This document shows positions 1 through 8,100 of a DNA stretch of 14,940 nt, piece by piece (positions within the stretch are counted from its first letter, which is position 1; each line of letters opens with the position of its first letter). Made by a program: the position numbers and the translations under genes. The DNA lies in assembly GCA_018056045.1 (NCBI GenBank), contig JAGPGI010000023.1:1-14940 (forward strand), read 5' to 3'. The stretch is from Paracoccus sp. (in: a-proteobacteria) (GTDB lineage Bacteria; Pseudomonadota; Alphaproteobacteria; Rhodobacterales; Rhodobacteraceae). The notes under the pieces are model-generated. The model searched no databases. It had not been told where the DNA came from and was given only the letters and a program-made list of their open reading frames with translations.

Positions 1-695
1 GGCTTGTCGGCTCGTCGCTGGGGGTGCTGCTGTTCAACCTGCTGTCGCGGCTGGGGCAGGTCGATCTGGTGGTGCAGCTGTGCTACGTGATCTTTCTGGG
101 CCTGATCGGCGCGATGATGCTGCAGGGGGTGCTGCTGTTCAACCTGCTGTCGCGGCTGGGGCAGGAAAGCCTGCGCGCGCTGCGCCGCACCCGGGTCAGC
201 GGCCCGATCAAGCCGACGCGGCGCCACCAGCACGGCTGGGTGCATCGCTGGCCGCTCAAGATGAAATTCCGCGCCTCTGGCCTTTATATCAGCGCCATTC
301 CGGTCTTGGGTGTCGGCGCGGTGGTGGGGGTTCTGGGCGCATTGATGGGGGTCGGCGGCGGCTTCATCATGGTGCCGGCGATGATCTATCTGCTGGGCAT
401 GCCGACCAAGGTCGTCATCGGCACCTCGCTGTTTCAGATCACCTTTCTTTCGGCCTATACGACGCTGATGCATGCGGTCTCGTCGAATACCGTCGATGTC
501 ATGCTGGCGGTGCTTCTGATCATCGGCGGCGTGGTCGGCGCGCAGATCGGCACGCAATGGGGCGCGCGCTTGCGGGCCGAGCAGTTGCGCATCCTGCTGG
601 CGCTTCTGGTGCTGGCGGTCTGCGGCAAGCTGGCGCTGGACCTGTTCCTGCGCCCCGACGATCTTTATTCGATCACGCCGGGGATCCTGAAATGA
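1..695 (+). CDS. TauE/SafE (TSUP) family permease, C-terminal part, 5' end outside window
   Basis: This is the 3' part of an inner-membrane permease of the TSUP (TauE/SafE, PF01925) family, whose members move sulfite, sulfoacetate or other small organic anions. The substrate here is unknown. The open frame enters at base 3 and gives about 230 visible residues, with no start codon because the gene begins upstream. The second half-repeat is clear: a glycine-rich motif GVLGALMGVGGGF, then MVPAMIYLLGMPTKVV and a hydrophobic tail ending in LFLRPDDLYS. A charged, cytoplasmic-looking loop (RRTRVSGPIKPTRRHQHGW) separates the two half-repeats. Just before that loop, GVLLFNLLSRLGQ occurs twice, 35 residues apart and identical at the DNA level, which is unusual for the family (see findings). 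The stop overlaps the next start as ATGA, so the two genes are probably co-translated. The family call is firm; the transported molecule is not. Confidence 0.9.
   Translation, partial: LVGSSLGVLLFNLLSRLGQVDLVVQLCYVIFLGLIGAMMLQGVLLFNLLSRLGQESLRALRRTRVSGPIKPTRRHQHGWVHRWPLKMKFRASGLYISAIPVLGVGAVVGVLGALMGVGGGFIMVPAMIYLLGMPTKVVIGTSLFQITFLSAYTTLMHAVSSNTVDVMLAVLLIIGGVVGAQIGTQWGARLRAEQLRILLALLVLAVCGKLALDLFLRPDDLYSITPGILK
20..165 (+). repeat. Exact 41-base direct repeat (20-60 and 125-165) inside the permease gene
   Basis: Bases 20-60 and 125-165 are identical over 41 bases at an offset of 105 (35 codons), so both copies are read in the same frame. The match ends at base 19 versus 124 on the left and 61 versus 166 on the right. 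The second copy ends in GCAGG (161-165), and GCAGG also occurs at 122-126, just before the copied stretch. This fits a 39-base insertion copied from upstream and resolved through a 5-base microhomology. From what I recall of related permeases, MMLQ-like sequence runs directly into ESLRAL, so the second copy is the likely newcomer. Confidence 0.9.
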
Positions 696-1495
696 TCCGC
701 CACGCCGCCCTGATCCTGCTGCTGACAGCCCTGCCCGGCCTTGCGCAGGCGCCCGCCGCAACACCCGCGCCCCCGCCCGAGCCGCCCGAGCAGATCGTTG
801 CCGGCATCTCGCATGAAGATATCGACATCACCACCAATTTCGACGGCTCCGAGATCATCATCTACGGCGCCATCAAGCGCGAGACGCCGATCCCCGAGGG
901 CGAGCCGCTGGACGTCGTCGTCGCCGTCGCCGGCCCGTCCGAGCCGGTCACGGTGCGCCACAAGGAACGCACGCTGGGCATCTGGATCAATACCGGCCGC
1001 GTCAGCATCGGCGCCGCGCCCAGCTTTTACGTCGTCGCCTCGACCCGGCCCCTGCACCTGATCCTGACCCCCGAGGAGGACCAGCGCCATCGCGTCTCGG
1101 TGCCCTTGGCGATGCGCAGCTTTGCCGGTCCTCTGGATGTCGAGGATGCCGTCCCCTATACCGAGGCGCTGATCCGCCTGCGCGAGGCCGACGGGCTTTA
1201 CCGGCTGGACAATGGCGCCGTGCGGCTGGCCGAACAGACGCTGTTTCGCGCCGATGTGCGCCTGCCCGCCAACCTGATCGAGGGGGATTACAGCGCCCGC
1301 ATCTTCCTGTTGCGCGGCGGCAAGGTCACCGACACGTTCCGTGCCCCGATCGAGGTGCGCAAGGTCGGGCTGGAGCGCTGGCTCTATCGCCTCGCGCTGG
1401 AAAATCCCTTTGTTTACGGGATCATGTCGCTGGCCATCGCCATCGCCGCGGGCTGGGCCGCATCCGAGGCCTTCCGCCAGTTCCGCCGCACCTAG
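692..1495 (+). CDS. TIGR02186 family membrane-anchored protein
   Basis: This encodes a 267-residue protein that I recognise as the TIGR02186 family, a conserved alphaproteobacterial group of unknown function commonly found beside TSUP permeases. Residues 1-20 form a signal peptide (hydrophobic ALILLLTALPGL, cleavage plausible after AQA), followed by a Pro/Ala-rich linker. The middle is a predicted periplasmic beta-rich domain. Residues about 240-260 (FVYGIMSLAIAIAAGW) form one membrane segment, leaving a short basic cytoplasmic tail (RQFRRT). The ATG at 692 overlaps the permease stop (ATGA), which supports this start and translational coupling. The inferred role is a periplasmic partner of the permease; no catalytic motif is visible. 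The gene ends at the CTAG shared with the converging acyltransferase gene. Confidence 0.88.
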   Translation: MIRHAALILLLTALPGLAQAPAATPAPPPEPPEQIVAGISHEDIDITTNFDGSEIIIYGAIKRETPIPEGEPLDVVVAVAGPSEPVTVRHKERTLGIWINTGRVSIGAAPSFYVVASTRPLHLILTPEEDQRHRVSVPLAMRSFAGPLDVEDAVPYTEALIRLREADGLYRLDNGAVRLAEQTLFRADVRLPANLIEGDYSARIFLLRGGKVTDTFRAPIEVRKVGLERWLYRLALENPFVYGIMSLAIAIAAGWAASEAFRQFRRT

Positions 1496-2634
1496 CCCGC
1501 CAGCGGCCCGCGCCGGAACGGCCCCATCTCGGTCAGGGCGGCGATCTCGTCGCTGACCGCCTCGGCCTCGCGGGTCAGGTAATCGGCGATGGCGTCGTGA
1601 AAGCCCTCATCCGCGACCCAATGCAGCGAATGGGTCTGGCTGGGCATATAGCCGCGCGCCAGCTTGTGTTCACCCTGCGCGCCGGCCTCGACCCGGGGAA
1701 TGCCGTATTCGATCGCCCAGTCGATGGCGCGGTGATAGCAGAGCTCGAAATGCAGGAAACGGTGATCCTCGAGGCAGCCCCAATAGCGGCCATATAGCGC
1801 ATCCGGCCCGATCAGGTTCAGCGCACCCGCGACCGGCACGCCGTCGCGCTCGGCCAGAACCAGCAGGCAGTCGTCGCGCATGGTGTCGTGCAGGATGTCA
1901 AAGAACTCGCGCGTCAGATAGGGGCTGCCCCATTTCCGCCCGCCGGTGTCCTGATAGAAGGCCCAGAAGGCATCCCAATGGTCCGCTCGGATCTGGTCGC
2001 CGGTCAGGCTGCGGATGGTGCCGCCGAAACCCTGCGCCCGCTCGCGTTCCTTGCGGATCGCCTTGCGCTTGCGTGAGGAAAGCTGCGCCAGAAAATCCTC
2101 AAAACTGGCATAGCCCTGATTGAGCCAGTGGAACTGTTCGCTCGCGCGGGCCAGAAAGCCGGCCTCTTCGCCCAGACGCGCCTCGGCCTCGGTGCAGAAG
2201 GTGATATGGGCGCCCGAAAGGCCCGATTGCCGCGCCACCTGCGCCATGGCCTGCAACAGGGCCGCCTGCACGGCCGGGGCCTTCGCGATCAGCCTTGGCC
2301 CGGTCACCGGGGTAAAGGGCACCGCGCATTGCAGCTTGGGGTAATAGCGCCCGCCCGCGCGCTCATAGGCCTGCGCCCAGGCGTGGTCAAAGATGTATTC
2401 GCCCTGGCTGTGGGTCTTGAGATAGGCGGGGGCGACACCCGCCACCTGCCCGTCCAGCCGCGCGATCAGGTGGCTGGGGTGCCAGCCCGTCCCCTGCCCG
2501 ACCGAGCCTGAGGCCTCGAGCGCCGCCAGAAAGCGGTGGCTGGTGAACGGGTTCGCGCCCGCCCCGGTGCCATCCCATTCGGCGGCGTCGAGGCTGGAAA
2601 TCTGCGGCAGGACGGAGACGGTCAGTTCGCTCAT
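1492..2634 (-). CDS. FemAB-like GNAT-fold acyltransferase, PF04339 (DUF482) family
   Basis: This encodes a 380-residue soluble protein of the PF04339 family (peptidoglycan biosynthesis/recognition, FemAB-like GNAT fold). The family reaction is not well defined. Family-type features are NPFTSHRFLAALEASGSVG near the N terminus, WHPSHLIAR, the central SSRKRKAIRKERERA, and the C-terminal FELCYHRAIDWAIEYGIPRVEAGAQGEHK with RGYMPSQTHSLHW. The start at MSELTV is chosen because the family begins there; the frame stays open upstream, but that stretch reads as intergenic sequence plus antisense of the SDR gene. It lies 32 bases after the SDR stop and is the last gene of the minus-strand run. Its TAG interlocks with the TAG of the converging TIGR02186 gene, leaving no room for a terminator between them. 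Confidence 0.9.
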   Translation of the reverse strand: MSELTVSVLPQISSLDAAEWDGTGAGANPFTSHRFLAALEASGSVGQGTGWHPSHLIARLDGQVAGVAPAYLKTHSQGEYIFDHAWAQAYERAGGRYYPKLQCAVPFTPVTGPRLIAKAPAVQAALLQAMAQVARQSGLSGAHITFCTEAEARLGEEAGFLARASEQFHWLNQGYASFEDFLAQLSSRKRKAIRKERERAQGFGGTIRSLTGDQIRADHWDAFWAFYQDTGGRKWGSPYLTREFFDILHDTMRDDCLLVLAERDGVPVAGALNLIGPDALYGRYWGCLEDHRFLHFELCYHRAIDWAIEYGIPRVEAGAQGEHKLARGYMPSQTHSLHWVADEGFHDAIADYLTREAEAVSDEIAALTEMGPFRRGPLAG

Positions 2635-2666
2635 GCCCGGCAAGATAGGTGTCCGGCGGCGCTTTG

Positions 2667-3413
2667 TCAGCGCCCCCCGGTGACTTCGACATTTGCGCCG
2701 GTGACATAGCTTGCCTGCTCGCTGGCCAGCCACAGGATCGCCTCGGCGACCTCCTCGGCCTGTCCGGGCCGGCCCAGCGGCACCCCCGAGGCCAGCCGCT
2801 GCGTCCGGTCCGGGTTCCCGCCCGAGGCGTGGATCTCGGTTTCGATCAGCCCGGGACGGACGGCATTGACGCGGATATTCTGCGCCGCAAGCTCGCGCGA
2901 CAGGCCGATGCACAGCGTATCCAGCGCGCCCTTGCTGGCGGCGTAATCGACGTAATTGCCGCCACCCCCCAGCCGCGCCGCAGCCGAACTGACCAGCACC
3001 ACCGAGGCCGAGGGCTGATCCATTCCCCGTCCCAACCGCCGCGCCGCCTCGCGCGCGGTCAACAGCGCGCCGACCACATTCACGTCGATGATGCGCTGGA
3101 TGCGCTCGGCGCTCATCTCGGCCAGCGGCATGGTCTGCGCCAGAATGCCGGCATTGACGATGACGGAATCGAGCCGCCCGAATTCCCGCTCGGCGGCGTC
3201 GAACAGCGCCAGCACATCCGCCTCATTGGCCACGTCGCCGCGCAGCCCGACCGCGCGGCGGCCATGGGCGCGGATGGCGGCCAGAACCTCGGCGCCGGCA
3301 GCGTCATCGCGCTGCCAGCTGATCGCCACGTCCCAGCCGCGTTCGGCGGCCAGCAATGCCACCGCGCGGCCGATCCCGCGCGAGCCGCCGGTCACGATCA
3401 TCGCCTTGCTCAT
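2667..3413 (-). CDS. SDR family NAD(P)-dependent oxidoreductase
   Basis: This encodes a 248-residue classical short-chain dehydrogenase/reductase, a soluble cytoplasmic Rossmann-fold enzyme. The cofactor-binding TGGSRGIG is at residues 8-15, an acidic GDVAN at about 59-63, NAG at 87-89 and the structural Asn at 112. The catalytic set is Ser about 143, Tyr157 and Lys161 (YAASK). The C terminus ends in VTGANVEVTGGR, as is usual in glucose/3-oxoacyl-reductase-like members. A four-glycine stretch just before the active-site Tyr puts the Ser-Tyr spacing one residue over the common value. The ATG at 3413 has a purine-rich Shine-Dalgarno stretch (AGGGGAAG); the longer open frame upstream overlaps the preceding gene and is not used. 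The substrate cannot be told from sequence; the family is certain. Confidence 0.93.
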   Translation of the reverse strand: MSKAMIVTGGSRGIGRAVALLAAERGWDVAISWQRDDAAGAEVLAAIRAHGRRAVGLRGDVANEADVLALFDAAEREFGRLDSVIVNAGILAQTMPLAEMSAERIQRIIDVNVVGALLTAREAARRLGRGMDQPSASVVLVSSAAARLGGGGNYVDYAASKGALDTLCIGLSRELAAQNIRVNAVRPGLIETEIHASGGNPDRTQRLASGVPLGRPGQAEEVAEAILWLASEQASYVTGANVEVTGGR

Positions 3414-3435
3414 GTCTTCCCCTTTCCGGCCACGC

Positions 3436-4197
3436 TCAGACGGTATTGGCCAGATAATCCTCGAAGGTGATGTTGTCGGCGACGCGGCGCGCCTCGACCT
3501 CCTGATCATGCGAGCGCACGGTCCAGGTCAGCACCGGCACGCCCCGCGCCTTGAGCGCCGTCACCGCCGGATTTTCCAGATCATTGCGATCATGCGAGAT
3601 GAAGCTGGCGCCCACCGCGTCGAAATCGGCAATGGCGGCCAGATGCGCGCGGCGCGCATCGTCCAGCATCGGCCATTCGCCGGCCTCATAGCCGCAGGTG
3701 GTCAGCCCGACCGCGATACCCGGCGCGGCCTTGTGAAATGCGGCGATGACATGCGGGTTGAAGGACATGACGGCAACCGGCCCCTGATAGCCGGCCAGTT
3801 CCGTTGCCACGCGCTCGGGCAGCTTGCCGACAGCGGCGCTGGCATCCATCGTCGGGTCCTTGATCTCGATCAGCAGGGGCGCCCGGCCAGCGACCTCGGC
3901 CAGCATCTGGGCCAGCGTCGGAATCTGCTCGTCCGTGCCCAGAAGCCGCAGCCGCGCCAGATGCTGCGGCGTCGAGGCGGCGACGGTGCCGTTCGTCTCA
4001 TGGGTCAGGCGCTTCAGCTCATAGTCGTGAAAGACCATGGGCGTGCCGTCCATGGCGCGCTGGATATCGCATTCGATGCCATAGCCATTGGCGATGGCAG
4101 CCCGAAACGCCGCCATGCTGTTTTCGGGCAGGCCCGGACGGTGCAGCCCGCGATGCGCGATCGGCAGGCGCAGGAAATCGGCATGCAAGCTCATCAT
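3436..4197 (-). CDS. Glycerophosphodiester phosphodiesterase family protein (UgpQ-like)
   Basis: This encodes a 253-residue cytoplasmic GDPD-family TIM-barrel enzyme (PF03009), expected to hydrolyse glycerophosphodiesters to sn-glycerol 3-phosphate and an alcohol. The active-site signature is intact: AHRG with His15 and Arg16, PENS at 24-27, the metal ligands Glu42 and Asp44 (ECDIQ), His57-Asp58 (FHD), and IEIK with Glu111 and Lys113. There is no signal peptide, which suits action on imported or internally generated glycerophosphodiesters from lipid turnover. The start overlaps the stop of the RidA-family gene by 4 bases. Two ATGs lie in tandem (4197 and 4194) and the choice changes the product by one residue. 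No ugp transporter gene is nearby, so the link to phosphate supply is only by family. Confidence 0.92.
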   Translation of the reverse strand: MMSLHADFLRLPIAHRGLHRPGLPENSMAAFRAAIANGYGIECDIQRAMDGTPMVFHDYELKRLTHETNGTVAASTPQHLARLRLLGTDEQIPTLAQMLAEVAGRAPLLIEIKDPTMDASAAVGKLPERVATELAGYQGPVAVMSFNPHVIAAFHKAAPGIAVGLTTCGYEAGEWPMLDDARRAHLAAIADFDAVGASFISHDRNDLENPAVTALKARGVPVLTWTVRSHDQEVEARRVADNITFEDYLANTV

Positions 4198-4634
4198 GCG
4201 ATCTCGAAAATGGCGTCGATCTCGACGGCGACACCGCGCGGCAAGGCCGGGACCGAGACGGCGGCGCGGGCATGGCGGCCCTTGTCGCCGAAGACCTCGA
4301 CCATCAGGTTCGAGCAGCCATTGATCACCTCGGGCTGGTCGGTGAATTCCGGCGTCGAGCTGACAAAGCCGCCCAGCCGCACCACGCGCTTCACGCGGTC
4401 CAGCGATCCCAGCGCCGCCTTGGCCTGCGCCAGCAGCGCCAGCCCGCAGCCGCGCGCCGCCTCGGCCCCGGCCTCGACCGTCATATCGGCGCCCAGCCGG
4501 CCCTTCAGCGGGCTGATCTGCCCCGAGACGTAAAGCGTGTTCCCCGAGATCACATAGGGCACATAATTCGCCGCCGGTGCGGGCGCGTCGGGCAGGGTGA
4601 TCCCCAGTTCGGCCAGTTTCGTCTCGATGGTCAT
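4194..4634 (-). CDS. RidA family protein (YjgF/YER057c/UK114)
   Basis: This encodes a 146-residue RidA-superfamily protein. RidA proper hydrolyses reactive enamine/imine intermediates released by PLP enzymes; several subfamilies have other or unknown activities. The family pattern is clear: NYVPYVISGNTLYVSGQISP near the start and the C-terminal RHARAAVSVPALPRGVAVEIDA, in which the Arg at about residue 123 matches the substrate-carboxylate-binding arginine. Length and N terminus (KLAELGITLPDAPAP) resemble the longer subgroup of about 150 residues rather than the 128-residue E. coli RidA. The ATG at 4634 is preferred over a GTG one codon upstream because AGGAG lies 6 bases before the ATG. That ribosome site overlaps the stop of the YbjN-like gene, suggesting coupling. 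Confidence 0.92.
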   Translation of the reverse strand: MTIETKLAELGITLPDAPAPAANYVPYVISGNTLYVSGQISPLKGRLGADMTVEAGAEAARGCGLALLAQAKAALGSLDRVKRVVRLGGFVSSTPEFTDQPEVINGCSNLMVEVFGDKGRHARAAVSVPALPRGVAVEIDAIFEIA

Positions 4635-4643
4635 CACATTCTC

Positions 4644-5096
4644 CTACCAGTCGATGAAATCACGGAATTCGCTCAGGATAACGCGCCAGGTATCCAGCGC
4701 ATCCAGAAAATTGTCGCGTCCGATACCCTCGCCTGCAAGCCCGATATCCATTTCGACGAAAGGATCACCGGTGCGATCCAGATAAACCTTGCCGAAACGG
4801 CGGTCGCGGTTCCACAGATTGGCCATCTCCATCGGCATGGCCTCATCGAGATCAAAGCCGGCGGCGAATTGCAGCGCCCCGCAAACCTTGGCGCAGTCGT
4901 AGAAATAGACATAGAATTCAATGCCGTCGATATTGCTTTGCAGCATCGGGGCACCGTCCTCGGCGGTGCTGCGTCTGGCCTTGAGCCCGGCATCCTCCAT
5001 CAGCAAAGCGATCACTTCGGGATCGCCCTGCACCTGCGCAAAGGCGGATGGCGCGGCGAGGAAGGCCGCAACCAACAGGGGAATCAGGGAACGCAT
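4644..5096 (-). CDS. YbjN domain-containing exported protein
   Basis: This encodes a 150-residue protein with a signal peptide at residues 1-20 (SLIPLLVAAFLAAPSAFA, cleavage before QVQG), so it is probably periplasmic. The mature part resembles the YbjN family (PF10722), a small fold of unclear function; E. coli YbjN affects motility and stress phenotypes. Typical elements are a helix (EVIALLMEDAG), a strand with FYVYFYDC, and ALQFAAGF. Cys68 and Cys72 lie close together and could form a disulfide in the periplasm. The ATG at 5096 has CGGAG 6 bases upstream. The gene lies 41 bases after smc and 9 bases before the RidA-family start, consistent with one transcript. Confidence 0.85.
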   Translation of the reverse strand: MRSLIPLLVAAFLAAPSAFAQVQGDPEVIALLMEDAGLKARRSTAEDGAPMLQSNIDGIEFYVYFYDCAKVCGALQFAAGFDLDEAMPMEMANLWNRDRRFGKVYLDRTGDPFVEMDIGLAGEGIGRDNFLDALDTWRVILSEFRDFIDW

Positions 5097-5137
5097 GGAA
5101 AACTCCGGGTAACGAGGCTGTCTTACCTGACCTGCGG

Positions 5138-8100
5138 TCAGGCGACCAGAGCCTCGGCCCGCTTCAAATCGACGCTGACCAGCTGGCTGACGCCCTGTTC
5201 CACCATGGTCACACCAAACAGCCGGTCCATGCGCGACATGGTGACGGCGTGGTGTGTGATCACAAGAAAGCGCGTGTCGGTGCGGCGGGTCATTTCATCC
5301 ATCAGGTCACAGAAACGGGTGACGTTGGCGTCGTCCAGCGGCGCGTCTACCTCATCGAGCACGCAGATCGGGGCGGGGTTGGCCAGAAAGACCGCAAAGA
5401 TCAGCGCCAGCGCCGTCAGCGTCTGTTCGCCCCCTGAAAGCAGGCTCAGCACGCTGAGTTTCTTGCCCGGAGGCTGGCACATGATTTCCAGCCCGGCTTC
5501 CAGAGGATCGTCGGATTCGACCAGCACCAGGCGCGCCTCGCCACCGCCGAACAGATGGGTGAAAAGCGTGGTGAAATTGGCGTTCACCGTGTCAAAGGCC
5601 GCCAGAAGGCGTTCGCGCCCCTCGCGGTTCAGGCTGCCGATCCCTTGGCGCAGTTTGCGGATGGCCTCGGTCAGGTCGTTCTTTTCGCCGCTCAGGCGGT
5701 CGCGCTCGACCTCCAGCTCGCGCTTGTCCTCGTCGGCGCGCAGGTTGACAGCCCCCAGCGCGTCGCGGCTTTGGCGCAGGCGGGCGACGCGATCCTCAAG
5801 CGCGGCGGGGGCGATCTCCTCGACCTCACCAAGGCTTTCCAGCAAGGCCTCGGGCGTGGCCTCGGTTTCCTCATGGATGCGGGCACGGGCGGCGGCCTCG
5901 GCCTCGGTCGCGGCCTCGGTGCGGGCTTCGCGGGCGGCGCGGGTTTCGCGCGCGTCCGAGGCAGCGCGTTCGGCGTCGCGTTCGCCCTCGGCGGCGACGC
6001 GCAGGGCCTGATCGGCGGCGGAGAGCGCGGCGCGGGCGCGGGTCAGGCGGGCGGCGGCGACAGCCTCGGCCTCGGTCAGGACCTCGCGGCGTTCGGCCAG
6101 AATCTCGGGCTGCGCCTCGGCCTCCTCCAGTTCGTCGGCGGTCTGGTCGCGACGGGCGGACAGTTCCGCCGCGCGGGTGCCGGCCTGATCCAGACGCAGG
6201 CGCCAGCCGGATTCCTCCTTGGCGATTTCCTGCAGGCGCTTCAGCCGGGCATTCGCCTCGCGCCGCAATTCGTCCAGCGCGCCGCGCCGGGTCATGGTGG
6301 CGATGCGCGCCGCCTCGACCCCGGTGCGGGCATGTTCAAGCGCCGATGCGGCCGCGCCCCGGTCGGGCAGATCGGCCAGGGCACGCTCGGCCTCGGACAG
6401 GCGGGCGCGGGCGTCGCCGGCATCGGCATGGTGGCGGGCCAGTTCGGCACGGGCGGATTCGGCGCGGCTTTGCGCCATGGACAGATCGGACTCGGCGCGG
6501 GTCACGGCGCGGGCTGCGTCAGAAAGGCCCCGCTCCGCCTCGCGCCGGGCGTCGCGCGCACGCTTTTCGCCCTCGGTCGCGGCGGCGTGGCGGTCGCGCA
6601 GGCCCTGATGGGCGGCGGCGGCATCCTCCGCACGGGCCTGTGCGGCGCCGGCCTGCGCGGTCAGCTCGGTCAGCTGGTTCACCTTTTGCAGATGCAGCGC
6701 CGCCGAGGACGAGGCCTCGCCCGCCATCACCCGCATCCCGTCCCAGCGGAACAGATCGCCATCGCGCGTGACCAGCCGCTGACCGGGCAAAAGACCCGCC
6801 TGCATCGCCGCCCCCGCCTGCGCATCGGCGACCAGCCCGACCTGCGACAACCGCCGCGCCAAGGCGTCGGGGCCGTCCACATGCGGCGCCAGCGGCTCGG
6901 CGCCCTGGGGCAGCGGCTGGGCCGCGTCATAGCCCGGCAGCGCATGCCAGCCCGAGCCATCCATGGCCAGCCCCGCCGACAGATCATCCCCCAGCGCGGC
7001 CCCGAAGGCGGCCTCATAACCGCGCGCGACCCGCACATGGTCCAGCATCGACTTGCCGCCGCCGTCGCCACGTTCGACCAGACGCTTCAGCGCCGCCATT
7101 TCGGCATTCAGGGCCGAGACCTCGCCCTCGGCCTCGGCGCGGGTGGCGCGGGCTGCGGATTCCTCGGCCTCCAGCGCGGCGCGGGATTCCTCGGCGGCGG
7201 AAAGCGCGTCCTCGGCGGCCTCGACACGCTCGCGGGCGGTGTCCTGCGCCTCTTCGGCGGCCTCGCGGGCGGCCTCGGCCTCGACCCCGGTCTCGGTGGC
7301 GCGGGCGGCGGCGGCATCGGCATCGGCGGCGGCGCGGCTGGCGCGGTCCAGCATCTGGCGCAGGTCATGGACCAGCCGCTCGGCCGATTGGTGACGGGCG
7401 GCAAGGCGGGCGGATTCGTCGGTCAGCTCGGCCAGTTTCGCCTCGACCTCGCGCAGCGCCTCGGCAGCGGCATCGGCCACCTCGGCGGCGGCGTCCAGAC
7501 GCTCGTCATGGCCTTGCCCCGCCTTTTCCAGTTCGCGCTTTTCCCAGACAAGGCGCTCGATCACCTCGCCCGCATCGCGGTTCAGGGCGGATTCGCGGTC
7601 GATGTCACGATCCAGCTGGGCGATCCGCGCCAGAAGGGTCTGGATCGCCTGCGCGGCGCGGGCCTCGGCCTCGTCCAGCGCCTCGCGTTCGACAGTGGCG
7701 CGGGACAGGATCGCGGCGGCGACCTGCTCTTCCTCGCGCAAAGGCGGCAGATGCGCATCGGCGGCCTCGCGGGCGGCAATGGCGCGGCGGGCAGCGGCCT
7801 CGGCATCGTTGGCGGCGCGGATCGCCTCGCGCAGCGCCTCGGCCGCCGCCATGCGCGAGGCATCCGCCTCGGCCCAGCGGCGATACAAAAGCAGACCCTC
7901 GGCCTGACGCAGGGCGGCGCCGATCTCGCGATAGCGGGCGGCGGCGCGGGCCTGACGGGCAAGGCTTGCGGCCTGCGTCGAAAGCTGGTCCAGCGTGTCA
8001 TCGACGCGGGTCAGGTTCGCCTCGGCGGCATTCAGCTTCAGTTCGGCCTCGTGGCGGCGCTGGTAAAGACCGGAAATCCCCGCCGCCTCTTCCAGAATCC

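Noticed and set aside
80..691. A long frame reading into the TIGR02186 gene from inside the permease gene
   Set aside because: The permease reading frame in the same DNA is family-like, and a signal peptide begins exactly at the ATG at 692, so the upstream extension is out of frame noise.
2635..2913. 93-residue N-terminal extension of the acyltransferase frame
   Set aside because: The extension lies antisense-phase over the SDR gene and intergenic DNA, and family similarity begins at the ATG at 2634.
4272..6011. A 579-codon plus-strand frame across the RidA-like, YbjN-like and smc genes
   Set aside because: It is antisense to three well-supported genes and its translation is low-complexity Arg/Ser/Ala sequence with no family resemblance.
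5800..7900. Repeated GCCTCGGC-like words resembling a repeat array
   Set aside because: They are codon-level repetition of Ala-Glu-Ala in the SMC coiled coil, irregularly spaced, not a CRISPR or tandem repeat array.
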